Shown: one piece after another, positions 1 to 9,834 of the stretch
Layout: the number at the start of each line of letters is the position of its first letter
Position numbering within the stretch: the first letter of the stretch is position 1
Assembly: GCA_018389105.1 (NCBI GenBank)
Contig: JACATO010000059.1
Coordinates: 1,171,660-1,235,659 of the forward strand
Direction: 5' to 3'
From: Nautilus pompilius
Taxonomy: Eukaryota; Mollusca; Cephalopoda; Nautilida; Nautilidae
Length of the DNA stretch: 64,000 bases
Notes under the pieces: model-generated
Database searches by the model: none
What the model was told of the DNA's origin: nothing
Seen by the model: the letters and a program-made list of their open reading frames with translations, nothing else
Translations under genes and position numbers: made by a program

Positions 1-1094
1 GTTCTCGTTCAGTAATCTTTGCTAAATGTTTTTCAGTTTCTGTTTCATTTCTTGTAGCATTCAGAATTCCCTGTTGAAATAAAGAAAAGGGTTTTAAAAG
101 ACATCTAATAGTTTCTAATGTATGTATTTTACATTTTCTGACTAATAATTTTCTCATTGCAAGAAAGATAGGAAAAATGTCATAAATCATCATCATTATT
201 AATTGTCATAGCTCACCAGAGAGGTGAGCAGTTGAGGTAGTTTACCATTACCTTCCTCAACAAATGTAGGAAAAAGTATCAATGTGTAAAATTTGTTATT
301 TTTTCTGTAAAAGGATTAGTAAATAGCTATTATAATACAAAATGAAAAAGCAAAATATATTAAAACTTTCAAATTTTTATCATGATCAAAATCATACAGT
401 TTTAGAAATTCTAATAGGGCATGCAGGTTCTAATATATAAAGGGAGACAAATCTACTGTTATCTTTGGTAATAATAATACATAGTTCTGACAGATCAGTA
501 TTTTTGCTAGCCTTCCTGCTGGAGCACCCATGTGCTGTAAATGCCAATTTTAATGGTGAAAGTTCATTTTAATCAAAACAAATTTTATTTTTATAATTTT
601 TCACATAGGAATAAAATGCTACAAGTTATCAAAGAGCTGAGCTTTTGGTGACTTTGTATTTAGCTTTGCCAAAGCAATAAGACAAAAACAGAATAATGGA
701 GAAAAAATATTGGTAGGGTATCAGCAGGATGTTCCAACTGTGGGTGACTCTCTCTTGTTTTGTTGATATTATTCTGTAGAAAAATGAAAACAAGTTCTTT
801 GATTTCTCGCCTTTTTTGCTAGATTCATGAGCTAAGAACCTGCTGTTAACAAGTGAAGGGAATGCTATAGAGGACAATGTTTCGCTGAAGCAGACCTGTT
901 CACACTATTTGAAAGTAAGTAAACACCAGAGATACATTTGTTATCAAGTCTTATAATGGAAATTTCAAACTTTGAGCATTCAGAGAAAATAAAAAAGCAA
1001 CAACCTTGTGTTTAATGAGCATTTTAGAAGTTTAATCAGTAATTCATGGAATAAAAAAAAAACTCCTGATCTGAAAAGAGTTTGTTTTTACATA
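1..1094. other. AT-rich intronic sequence, no gene seen
   Basis: This lies inside intron 2 of the minus-strand CCDC39 gene, assuming the gene continues past the left edge. I see no exon, RNA gene or coherent coding stretch. The one structured item is a perfect hairpin at 211-229 (arms GCTCACC and GGTGAGC, loop AGAGA). The region just before 1094 may hold the decayed 3' part of the neighbouring Penelope-like element, but I cannot recognise its endonuclease. Confidence 0.6.
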
Positions 1095-2105
1095 TAAGTC
1101 TCTGGCTTATTTTTAGTTAAAGATTTCTTAATAATTTCTTCGGGTTGAGAATATCTTTTAAGATTTGTTGAATTTGAGCAAAACAAACTCAGTAGCAAGA
1201 GAATAATTGTTACAGAAATCTAAATATTTATCCACATGTGCATCTATTTCCTGTGCACTGAGTTTTAAAATTCCTTGACGAGTTTTTGTAATTTGCATGT
1301 TCAGAATGAAAATTAAATTATTAAGTTCCGTAGGACTGATGGAATTAAGATGTGAGTGAAATAACTGTAAAGAATCATAATGACATGACCACACAACAAA
1401 AGTATCATCAACATATCTGAGCCACAGTCAGGATGCTTTAGAAGTAGAGTTTGTAGCTATTTTTTAAAAAATCTCCATGTGTAAGTTGGCTAAAAATGGA
1501 GAAACAAATAAAAAAGTAGAAGGTAACAAAAATTCCTCAAAGTAATTAAAAAAATAAATAAGGTGTGGGTTGTTAAACAATGACTAATTATTGCTATTAC
1601 TGTTGTAATATTTGTTACATGCTATGTTGACAAATTTGTTGTGTTTGGAATAAAAAAACAAAAATAGCAAAACTCATGGCTACAACTTTTTCTGTTGAAG
1701 TTTGAATGTGGAAGAACTAACCCTGAACCTGTACAGTCTCTTGGAGAGAAGTTTTGGCAGCAGTATTATCTGAACATAACTTATTGTAAGGATTTAGAGA
1801 AATTTCATCAATAGGAACATTAGCAAACAAAATGTCAATATTAAAACTGACAGTATAAAAATCCAACTGTACATCTTAAATTTTGTTTTAGAAGAAAACA
1901 ATTATTTAAGAAAAAAAGAAAACCAATGTGACCAACATCAAAAAAACTGATGAAAACCAAATAGTTAGCAAGTTGATAACGTAGACAACTCATCACTACT
2001 ACAGATGGTAGGTCTGAGGGTCCATCAGTTTTGTGAACTTCATGTGAAGCATAACTCGAGGACTGATGTGTAGTCCTTCCTTCATTTCTTAGTGCTGTGG
2101 ATGGC
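1095..2105 (-). mobile_element. Penelope-like retroelement reverse transcriptase relic
   Basis: Read on the minus strand, several frames together spell the conserved order of a Penelope-like reverse transcriptase. There is a finger-region stretch (about 2100-1960), then a SFNIDILFANVPIDEI block (about 1850-1800) matching the family's 'SFDVVSLFTNVPIDE' signature. An 'FLANLHMEIF' block follows near 1490, then the catalytic LRYVDDTFVVWS block with YVDD at 1415-1404, and a downstream HLNSI / DKYLDFCNN region typical of the RT C-terminus. Frameshifts and stops (for example TGA just before LWLRYVDD) show it is dead. No GIY-YIG endonuclease or terminal repeats were found. It sits in the same orientation as the host gene CCDC39, within its intron 2. 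Confidence 0.85.
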
Positions 2106-2895
2106 AGGATCTGACATTGTTTTAGTTGTGTGCTGATAGTCTAATAAAAAATTGATTTTGATATTGAAGTCTGTTCTGTTTAGAGCAGCAGCAGAATTTC
2201 CTTTTTAATGGGATGTATCACAACACTGGAATCAAGTTTCAATTGCCTAATGGCTGCTTGTTCATCTTTGAATAAATTAAAAGAAAGCAATTTTTATTTG
2301 TGGAAAATATCAATTGTCTTGGCTTTATTTTCAGTGGCATTAAAAGGATCCACAGCAACCCAGCCAGCCTTCATATTAGAAACAATACCTAAACTTTGGA
2401 AATGTTCTGAAGTTACAGTATGTTTCAGACCTTTGCCTAACAGGGTGCATTCCTCTCTGTGTCCAGGCCTGCTCTTGCCCTAGGACTAGGGTTCTGTTGG
2501 ACTAGCATTGATGATTTGACAAGGCTAGCTGCCTGGGAGCTTGTATTGCGAGCCCCCAGCACTGCAAGTCAGGGATCATAAGACCATCTTTGAGCACCAC
2601 TCAAGGCTTACGCTCCACCCCAAAATAGCATGCAATTTTGGCAACCCACCAGCCACTGAAAGCAGTTTTACACATGCCCTACCATAAGAAAAAAAAAGAC
2701 AGACAGTTTACTTTTTTGCATTGTTAAGACTGAGAGGAATTAATTTCTCTGTATGTGAATTCTGGCAATAATCAGAACAATCAGATTTTATTATTTGTTT
2801 GCTTTTATTGAAAAGAAAGATTCTGTTAAAAAGTTTTATGAAACTATCAGCACCAGCATAAATTTGAGAGTATCTTTAATTTGATTAAATTGTTT
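2106..2895. other. Intronic sequence, unidentified
   Basis: No gene recognised. A GC-richer stretch at about 2465-2690 differs in composition from the AT-rich surroundings and may be part of an unidentified repeat or the 5' portion of the neighbouring Penelope-like element. I could not match it to a known family. Confidence 0.4.
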
Positions 2896-2957
2896 AATAT
2901 ATATATATATATATATATGATATATATATATATATATTATATATATATATATATATA
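2896..2957. repeat. (AT)n microsatellite
   Basis: Almost pure alternating AT/TA with one or two interruptions; self-complementary, so able to extrude as a cruciform. Confidence 0.95.
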
Positions 2958-4297
2958 CTAACACATTCCTATTTTCAGATATGAGATCTTACTCCAGTAG
3001 AATGATAAATTCCATCAGCGAATGGAAATTTGATAACATGACAATTTGTAAACCTCAAAAGAATATTGTGATCTATGCAATGATGGAGAAATATTAAATG
3101 ATTAAAAAACAACTTTCTTACTAAGAAGTTTACCATTGAGATTTTTTATTCTCGTGTGAAAAGATAATACTAGAATTATGCAACACCAGGGAACTTACAA
3201 ATTTGATTAGTCAAATTATTTCTTTTAAATAATGATAGCAAAATTTTAATCTGGAAATGTTAGAAAATATTAATCATAACATAGCAAACTTCAAAAGGAT
3301 AGCATATAAAAATGCTTAAATTAAAATATATAAATACACAATAAAAAGGATGCTGAAAATAAAACTAAATAAATATAGAAGTTGTGTATGAAAGAAACTG
3401 TAAGGAAGATAAAACAAACAAATAAAATGATAACAAATTTTTCATAGTTTCAAGATATCTTTAACTTTCTGGTAAATTCTTCTTTGCATTCCATCAGTAT
3501 TCTAAATGTGAGGCATAAGCTGTAGTTATAACTATAGTATCCTGGTCATCACCAAAGCAATCTTTTAAAATCTCAAAAAGTTGGACTAAATACTGATATA
3601 TTCAGTAGGTGGAAAGATTCTACTAATATATTTCTGATTAAGAAAGAAAACCAAACCAAAACCATCTGTGAGGAAGAAACCTATGTCAGTAGGCTGGTTC
3701 AGAACACAACATTATCTGGCCACTAATCAAGAAGCCCTGGTCTGCAGCTTGTTAAACAAGCACCTTATATTCACAGTTCTCATGACCTAAATGGATTGAA
3801 ACATTCACATCACATTTTGCATTCTCAGGCTCTGAACAATGATCTCTTGAAAGTAAATTTTCTTTCAGCTTCTTTGAATTTCTGCACCATAATAAATTCT
3901 TGCATGTTTTCATTAAGTATTTAATCATCATTTTCTTCCATAGTGTCTTTTAATGAGGAGGATTTTATCAGGTATAAATAACATGTTGTCTTAAATATTT
4001 GATATTTATTAAAAATAGAAGATTACTTTTGAGATTTCCAATCACCTTACTTAAGAGAGACAATTAGTAAAATGTTCCTAATTAATTCAGATTAGTTGAT
4101 AGTAAATGCCTTAACCAATCCACTGATTTCTGTAAATAACACACTAATAAATTCTGTTCTTATCTTGATATTTAATATTTGGTCTTTAAAAATAGTTTGA
4201 TGTCACAGTGATTTAGAATTATATAAGTGTTCTAAAATTCTCTTTAAAAATAATATATAAGAACATTAATGTACAATTTAAATAGTTTCAGACTTAC
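2958..4297. other. CCDC39 intron 2, AT-rich, no exon found
   Basis: Sequence immediately downstream (on the minus strand) of CCDC39 exon 2. I looked for a third CCDC39 exon in all minus frames and saw none with the expected coiled-coil composition and splice sites, so intron 2 seems to exceed 4.2 kb. Confidence 0.55.
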
Positions 4298-4417
4298 TAC
4301 TGTGTGCTGTAGCTCTTGATCAATGTTCTTCATGTGCTGAGACATTGCATGTGTTCTGTCATCCAGCTCTTCCTCCTGTTGCTTTCTGGTTGCATTAGCA
4401 TTGGTCTTTTTCACAAC
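4298..4417 (-). CDS. CCDC39: CCDC39, coding exon 2
   Basis: Forty codons, phase 0 at both ends, starting VVKKTNANATRK and ending MSQHMKNIDQELQHTV. Acceptor: ...TTCTGTGCAG before GTT. Donor: GTA followed by GTAAGT. Placed directly after exon 1 it aligns without gaps to the start of the CCDC39 coiled coil (vertebrate copies have a similar 'MTSHFKNVKQEF' stretch). CCDC39 pairs with CCDC40 to form the 96-nm molecular ruler along motile-cilium doublets, and its loss causes inner-dynein-arm and axonemal disorganisation. The charged, glutamine-rich heptad-like composition fits a coiled coil. The rest of the roughly 900-residue protein must lie beyond the left edge. Confidence 0.88.
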
Positions 4418-4471
4418 CTGCACAGAATAAAATAAGTATTATTACAATAAAAATGTCATAAATACATTCTC

Positions 4472-4474
4472 CTG
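4472..4474 (-). promoter_or_regulatory. Decoy (cryptic) 3' splice site in CCDC39 intron 1
   Basis: On the minus strand the giant pyrimidine tract ends with CTTCTTTGTGCAG, a strong-looking 3' splice site 54 nt upstream of the real acceptor at 4418-4420. Using it would keep phase 0 but read ENVFMTFLL and then a stop, so the product would be truncated after exon 1. The coding continuation supports the downstream acceptor as the productive one. Confidence 0.45.
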
Positions 4475-4479
4475 CACAA

Positions 4480-4725
4480 AGAAGAAGAAGAAGAAGAAGA
4501 AGAAGAGGAGGAGGAGGAGGAGGAGGAGGAAGAAGAGGAGAGAAGGAGGAGGAGAAGAGAAGAGGAAGAAGAAGAAGAGAGAAGAGGAAGAAGACGAAGA
4601 GAGAGGAGGAAGAGGAGAGAGAGAGAGAGAGGAAGAAGAGAAGAAGAGGAGAGAGGAGAGAAGAGAAGAAGAAGAAGAAGAAGAAGAAGAAGAAGAAGAA
4701 GAATAATAATAATATAATAATAATA

Positions 4726-4773
<48 letters not shown>

Positions 4774-4787
4774 AAAAAAAAAACAAA
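4480..4787. repeat. Polypurine (GAA/GGA/GAG)n tract followed by (AAT)n and A-rich tail
   Basis: About 220 bp of purine-only sequence on the plus strand (pyrimidine-only on the CCDC39 sense strand), then about 60 bp of (AAT)n, then A-runs. It lies in CCDC39 intron 1. The long low-complexity open frames it produces on the minus strand are artefacts of trinucleotide periodicity. Mirror-symmetric purine tracts can form triplex DNA. Confidence 0.95.
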
Positions 4788-5285
4788 CATATTAGCCTAA
4801 TCCAGTGGGTGGAGATGCAATAATTATTTTTAATGGTAAGTGGAAAAAAACAAACAAACAGGAGACATTACTTTTCACTATCACACTAAAGGGAAACAGG
4901 CAGCGTTGGGGGGGGTTAAAAAATATGATATAGTAGCGAAAAATGTGGGTAAGACTAAGTCTGAATCTTCTCTTAATAAAAATAAAAGAAAATAAATAGA
5001 AATTTAAGTAAATTAGAAAAACAAAACTCCTAGTTTTGGGGGGCGACACTGAAACCTGGGGCTAACGTCTCCCCACCATCACAGATACGATGGAAATATT
5101 GCTAATTTATCCTGTTAATGTGGTTAGTCACTGATGTAGTAAAGATATCTCTTAATCGATTTATTTATTTCTTAAGTTATAACTTTAATGCCAGAGGGCA
5201 GCGGACCAACAGCAAGGGCGCCCCCCCCCACCACCTGCCTGGGGACGGGAGACCGACATTGAAGGAGGTACCCAACCATACTCAC

Positions 5286-5387
5286 CTCGTCTTCCAGCAG
5301 CTTATTCTCTTCGTTTGCCACGGGAATACTCAGGCCCTCATCCCACTGCAGTTCGCTTAGTATGCTGTTTTTTACCTGAAAATCCAT
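5286..5387 (-). CDS. CCDC39: CCDC39, first coding exon
   Basis: Thirty-four codons beginning MDFQVKNSILSELQWDEG and running through the diagnostic IPVANEENKLLEDE, almost identical to the N-terminus of vertebrate CCDC39 ('IPVANEENKLLEDQ'). The start ATG (5387-5385) has a good context (GAAGATGG). An in-frame upstream TTG gives no better start. The exon ends with GAC GAG followed by the consensus donor GTGAGT, phase 0, and joins exon 2 in frame after an 868-bp intron. Function by homology: axonemal ruler protein of motile cilia and flagella. It is divergently transcribed from the DEX1-like gene. Confidence 0.92.
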
Positions 5388-5976
5388 CTTCAACGCGAGC
5401 AATATTCGTACAAACTAAAGGAGAGATGTCAGACTGGGACGTGAATGCTATTCAATACAAACAGGCTTGTTTACCGGCGGTTTCTATGGTTACTGGAAAA
5501 CTCGTTTGTAAGGGAGACAATCAGTGACCTGCTTACCTTTTAGATATTTATTTCGATACATAATTTACTTTCATTATTTGCGAAGATATAATAATAGCAT
5601 TTTTTTAGTCGTTAAACTGATTACATTTGTAAGGTTGGCATTTGAGATAATAAAACAATAATTTGAAAATGACACCATCGAATAAATATACAAATATATA
5701 GTAAATACATTTAAGATATAAAAGCATAAATAAAAATTATATTATTGGCTTGCATATTTCCATTTCCTTGTCTATTTCGCCTTTCTATTGAACAGGAAGA
5801 CTTTAAATAATAATAATAATAATAGCATTCTGTGTGGCATTGAAACACTTAAGGCTTGATCATTTCTTTAAAATATCGATTGTTATTTCTTATTTTAAAT
5901 ATTTAAAGGTACCTAACTCTTATCGTAACGTACAAGAGTTATCGACCCTGTCAGATAGGGGGAAATGTAAACTATA
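5388..5976. promoter_or_regulatory. Putative bidirectional promoter, CCDC39 / DEX1-like
   Basis: The 589 bp between two divergent start codons must contain both 5' ends and, at this spacing, probably a shared promoter. The CCDC39 side (5388-5530) is richer in GC and holds the X-box-like site. The middle (5540-5830) is AT-rich with a short (AAT)n run near 5806-5825. I see no convincing TATA box for either gene. Transcription start sites cannot be placed from sequence alone. Confidence 0.6.
5480..5493 (-). promoter_or_regulatory. Degenerate RFX X-box-like site
   Basis: Minus-strand GTAACCATAGAAAC fits the X-box layout of two inverted half-sites around AT and agrees with GTTACCATAGCAAC at 12 of 14 positions. 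It lies 93 bp upstream of the CCDC39 start codon, a usual distance for RFX control of ciliary genes. The mismatches make it tentative. Confidence 0.42.
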
Positions 5977-7965
5977 ATGGCTGCAAGCTCGATTGGTATT
6001 TGGCGATTCATTAGGCATTTCATGATATATATCGCAGCTTGCATACATCGCTGTTCTTCTGTTGGGGAAGCGATAGATTCTAAGCAGTGGGCTGACCAAT
6101 ACGAACGAGAAGGATGCGGCCATCAGGTGGAGAGTCTGTGGATTCGTGAGGTGTCGGCCTCACCCTTTGCCGGTACCCCGCTGATGGCCGACGTGAACGC
6201 CGACGGTAGTGTTGATGTTGTTGCAGTTCCATTTACAGAAGCGATCGCCGTATTAGAAGGGGAGAGCGGGGAGTATCTTGGTAAATCAGTCTGGCCTGTT
6301 CAGAGACTCCACAGTTCCGTCCACGCCAGTCCGATTCAGTACGACATTGATGGCGATGGAATGCTAGATTTACTGATCTGCACGACAGCGGGGGAACTGT
6401 TTTTCTATCGTGCAGACGGTACTGTAATGAAGCATTTCAGTCAAGTACCGCCAGCCTTTGTGCTGAAGGACTGGCACCTAAAGGTGATGTTTGCTTCGGC
6501 AGCTAACATTCTCGATTTCGTGCGTGAAGATGCTGTGGCTTCTCATGTATCTGTTGACCCCCATATACTCGCGACTCCAGTGGTGGCTGATATAAACAGG
6601 GATGATAGAGTAGAAGAGCTAGTGATTCCGGTCAGTTATTACTACGATGAAGATGAATACAGACTCCCAGAGCAGCTCAGAACAAAAAATCTGACATACA
6701 ACAATCTGGGAAAATACCTCGTTGGTGGATTGGTTTTTTTAAATCTGACAAGTTTCGAAATAATACGGACGGTTTACTTGCAGCTTTCCCAGTTCACGGC
6801 TGCTTTCCCTGGATACGTCATGTTCATGCCAACCGTCATAGACTTGGACAGCAATGGAGGAGACATGGAAGTTGTCATTGGAACTTCAGCTGGGAATCTT
6901 TATGTTGTTAACTCCTCTGGAAAAGTCAGAGCAGGCTTTCCAGTTCCGTTGAATACCATACATGGAGAGGTGACAGTAGCAGATGTAAATAGCGATGGGC
7001 AGCTGGAGTTGATAGCTATAGACGTCAGTGGCAATGTGTTGTGTGTAAATAGGGCAGGAAAGACTATGTGGGAGGCTGAGATCTCAGGAACTTCATCACC
7101 AGGAAGTGGGGTAGCAGACTTAAACAATGATGGCAGTCTAGAAATCATAATTACCACTAATCATGGAGACATTTTTATTTTAAATGGTTCTGATGGTACA
7201 GTCTTACCTGGATGGCCGCAAAGTGTTGGAAGTGAACTTTTTGCTAATGCACATATTAGTACTTTCAGGGGTACTCACATAATTACCTTAGCTGCAGATG
7301 GTAGTTTGCATATAATTTCTTCAGATTTGAAATGTAAGTCACATGTGACTATTGGAGAAAGTTCGCTGGTTGAGATTTTGTCATATGACTTAGTAAGTCA
7401 TTCATTTGGGCCAGAATTACTAGTTGCAACTAAAGATGGCACTTTGTTGTGCTTTGGCCTACCTTTGTCATCTGATCATGAGGATAGAGGTAGATCTCTT
7501 CCACCTGCTGAAACATTGCTATCAAATGACTTCACAACTATTTCTGAGCAAGGAATTAGGTTTTTAGTAAATGGCAAAGATCCCATTGACATAACTGGTA
7601 ACTATTTTCGAGTAGATTTTGAAATTTACAGTATTCAGACTGATAGGATTGAAACATTTGCAGTTAGAATTTATTATGGCAGTAACATTCTTGCCAAGTC
7701 AGTTTACAAGAAACCAGGTAAACATTCACTAGACATTCCTGTCTGGTTGGAGCCAAGTCAGGGTCATATGATCATCAGAATGACCAATCAACATGGACAA
7801 ACATTTCAGGATGTTATTCCAGTGAAGTTTAACAAGCTCATTCTTGAAGATCTCCAGTGGCTCTTAATTAGCCCATTTGTTGCTATGGTAACTATATTAT
7901 TGGTGATTCATGGCTTTCCTGCCAAAGATTTACTTCCACTCACACAACATGATAAAGTTAGGTGA
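5977..7965 (+). CDS. DEX1-like FG-GAP repeat protein, secreted/membrane-anchored, single exon
   Basis: Complete 662-residue uninterrupted reading frame. Residues about 1-30 form a hydrophobic signal peptide. Six integrin-type FG-GAP/calcium loops follow: DVNADGSVD (72-80), DIDGDGMLD (123-131), DINRDDRVE (205-213), DLDSNGGDME (289-298), DVNSDGQLE (336-344) and DLNNDGSLE (381-389). Repeated blade motifs such as GTSAGNLYVVN suggest a beta-propeller. NLT, NLT, NSS and NGS are potential N-glycosylation sites. The C-terminal domain (about 530-620) is beta-rich, and residues about 627-646 form a transmembrane helix with a short cytosolic tail. The HILATPVVADI and GKYLVGG blocks are shared with plant DEFECTIVE IN EXINE FORMATION 1, which is about 230 residues longer. 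DEX1 is a calcium-binding membrane protein needed for pollen wall patterning; I know of no established animal role. The lack of introns is notable beside a spliced neighbour. The ATG follows ACTATA. Confidence 0.9.
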   Translation: MAASSIGIWRFIRHFMIYIAACIHRCSSVGEAIDSKQWADQYEREGCGHQVESLWIREVSASPFAGTPLMADVNADGSVDVVAVPFTEAIAVLEGESGEYLGKSVWPVQRLHSSVHASPIQYDIDGDGMLDLLICTTAGELFFYRADGTVMKHFSQVPPAFVLKDWHLKVMFASAANILDFVREDAVASHVSVDPHILATPVVADINRDDRVEELVIPVSYYYDEDEYRLPEQLRTKNLTYNNLGKYLVGGLVFLNLTSFEIIRTVYLQLSQFTAAFPGYVMFMPTVIDLDSNGGDMEVVIGTSAGNLYVVNSSGKVRAGFPVPLNTIHGEVTVADVNSDGQLELIAIDVSGNVLCVNRAGKTMWEAEISGTSSPGSGVADLNNDGSLEIIITTNHGDIFILNGSDGTVLPGWPQSVGSELFANAHISTFRGTHIITLAADGSLHIISSDLKCKSHVTIGESSLVEILSYDLVSHSFGPELLVATKDGTLLCFGLPLSSDHEDRGRSLPPAETLLSNDFTTISEQGIRFLVNGKDPIDITGNYFRVDFEIYSIQTDRIETFAVRIYYGSNILAKSVYKKPGKHSLDIPVWLEPSQGHMIIRMTNQHGQTFQDVIPVKFNKLILEDLQWLLISPFVAMVTILLVIHGFPAKDLLPLTQHDKVR

Positions 7966-8429
7966 TCGTCTTTGATTTAAATTTAAATTAAAAGATATAT
8001 ATATATATCTATAATTTATATTCTTTATAAATAGTATCTCAGATTTTGCTAGTTGTCTTGATTTTTGAGGTTGAGTTTTTTAAACAGGGTACAAGTTTTA
8101 TTTACATTAGAATAGGCTTGAAGCTGCATAAGAAAAATTATGTGGGCTTAACTTCATATGTATTACAATATTTTAATTTTATAGCTTTGTGCATCATAAT
8201 TAAATTGTAACATTTCTCTTATAACTCATGACTGACTTGATATGCTGTTGTGAATGACTAATAGAAAATGCACACCATATATATTTGTTATTAATTGTTC
8301 ATGTTTAGTTAAGACACTCAAAACTCAGATTGGAGTGAGCAACTTGTTTAGGCTAGCTTAGTAGTTACAAGGAGGCAAGAAGCCATTATGGCTTATGCAT
8401 GAATACCTTGGAAAGAGAGATGACAGTTG

Positions 8430-8690
8430 ATACAATTTTTAAATTGATTAATATTGTTAATAACTACACTCTCTGGTAATTTTAATTCCACTCATTAACA
8501 ATTCTATTACTAAAAAAAGGTTTTTGGATATTTAAATGTGCTAGAATCCTGCTAATTTAGACTTATACTCCTTGTATTACAGTTTTAAAAGTTGTTTTTG
8601 TTATTGCTCAATATCTCTAATTATTTTGAAAATCACCTATTAGGTTTCTTCTTAAATGTCTAAAATTCAAACTTGGTAGATATAACATTT
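8430..8690 (+). repeat. Dispersed AT-rich repeat, copy 1
   Basis: Shares with 10985-11225 and 24283-24345 the module 'ATTCCACTCA..AACAAT' followed by 'TACTAAAAAAAGGTTTTT'. Near its end it shares CTTAAATGTCTAAAATT with copy 2 (first base T in copy 2). Family not recognised; no terminal repeats or coding capacity seen. Confidence 0.5.
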
Positions 8691-8759
8691 TTTGATTTTC
8701 AGTATATTTTAAAGACATAATATATGGAAAAATTCTAGTAAATTTATGTTGAGCTCTCT

Positions 8760-8765
8760 AATAAA
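8760..8765 (+). terminator. Candidate polyadenylation signal (AATAAA)
   Basis: First canonical AATAAA found downstream of the DEX1-like stop codon, 795 bp after it. No clear GU-rich element follows. In sequence this AT-rich, chance hexamers are expected. Confidence 0.25.
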
Positions 8766-9808
8766 GCAATATCTTAAATAAGGACACACTACCTACACAG
8801 CACAGTCAAGTAGACAAACCAAGGATTTATACAAATGAACTAAAGATTGTTTTTTTATACTTGATACTCCAGGTTTGATTACTCCTACTGTTCCATTTGC
8901 TTTGTTTGTTGCTGAAATACATCTAAAATTTTGGTTAACATTTGACCTCGATCCCTTTCTGAAACAATATTTTTCAGTTTAATGTTACTCATATATGAAT
9001 GGTTTTAAATATCTCTTACCTGTTTGGAAGTTTCTTTTTCCGCATAATTAACCAATCTAATAAATGAATTAAATTTACCTATAAATTAACTTTCATCTAA
9101 CACTAAGTATATATTTTAGCATTGTTTATTATTTTAAAAAAATATTAACATATACCACATTATCAATATAATTTATACAGATAAAGGATAATTGGGTGGT
9201 GGACACTCGATGATATTGATACTATATTCAATACTGTGCATTGTTGTCTATTTTCTAATGAGTTTTCTATCCATATTAAAAAGTATACCTTTCACATATC
9301 CTCGAGATTAAATGATTTTTTTAAAAAGCTTAAATGGTTAATGATTATTGTTTATTTAATTTTTAAATTAATTTTCAAATAAAACAAATAAGCATTATGT
9401 TATTATAAAAATCATTTGTTTTTTTTGAAGGCAAAATGAAATGTATTTTTGGAGTTTTATTATGTTAGCTTATAACTCTTGACCCAAAATAAAAAATGGT
9501 GACAAGTTTGGTGATTACGATGATGATGAGCATGGATATAAAGGTCAGTGTAACAGAAACAAAATTGAACTTGTGGAATCTGACTATCTGACGATATTGT
9601 GAGTGTTGTACATGTGCTGGTGGATAAATGTAAATTTTGGAAATATGTATGAGGAGTGGATGTATTTGTAGACTGTTTGACCATAAAATGTACAAAATCC
9701 TGTAAAACGTTTAGTTAAGCATGCACTAAAAAAGAAGCTTAAAAATAACAGTTTGAGGAATAAAAGGATATTTAATTTTCATTTGTAATCTGGAATGGCT
9801 TATTGATT

Positions 9809-9834
9809 GAAGATGTTTAGCTCTAACCATCTTC
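9809..9834. repeat. Near-perfect 26-bp palindrome
   Basis: Arms GAAGATG...CATCTTC with TTAG/CTAA pairing inside and a minimal loop. It may fold as an RNA hairpin if the DEX1-like 3' UTR extends this far. No known motif matched. Confidence 0.6.

Noticed and set aside
3830..3960. Possible third CCDC39 exon on the minus strand (MVQKFKEAERKF)
   Set aside because: Coiled-coil-like by composition, but it does not match the expected CCDC39 sequence and lacks good splice sites.
4395..4790. Long low-complexity frames rich in F, L, S and Y on the minus strand
   Set aside because: Produced by the GAA/GGA and AAT repeats within CCDC39 intron 1; two overlapping frames are equally open.
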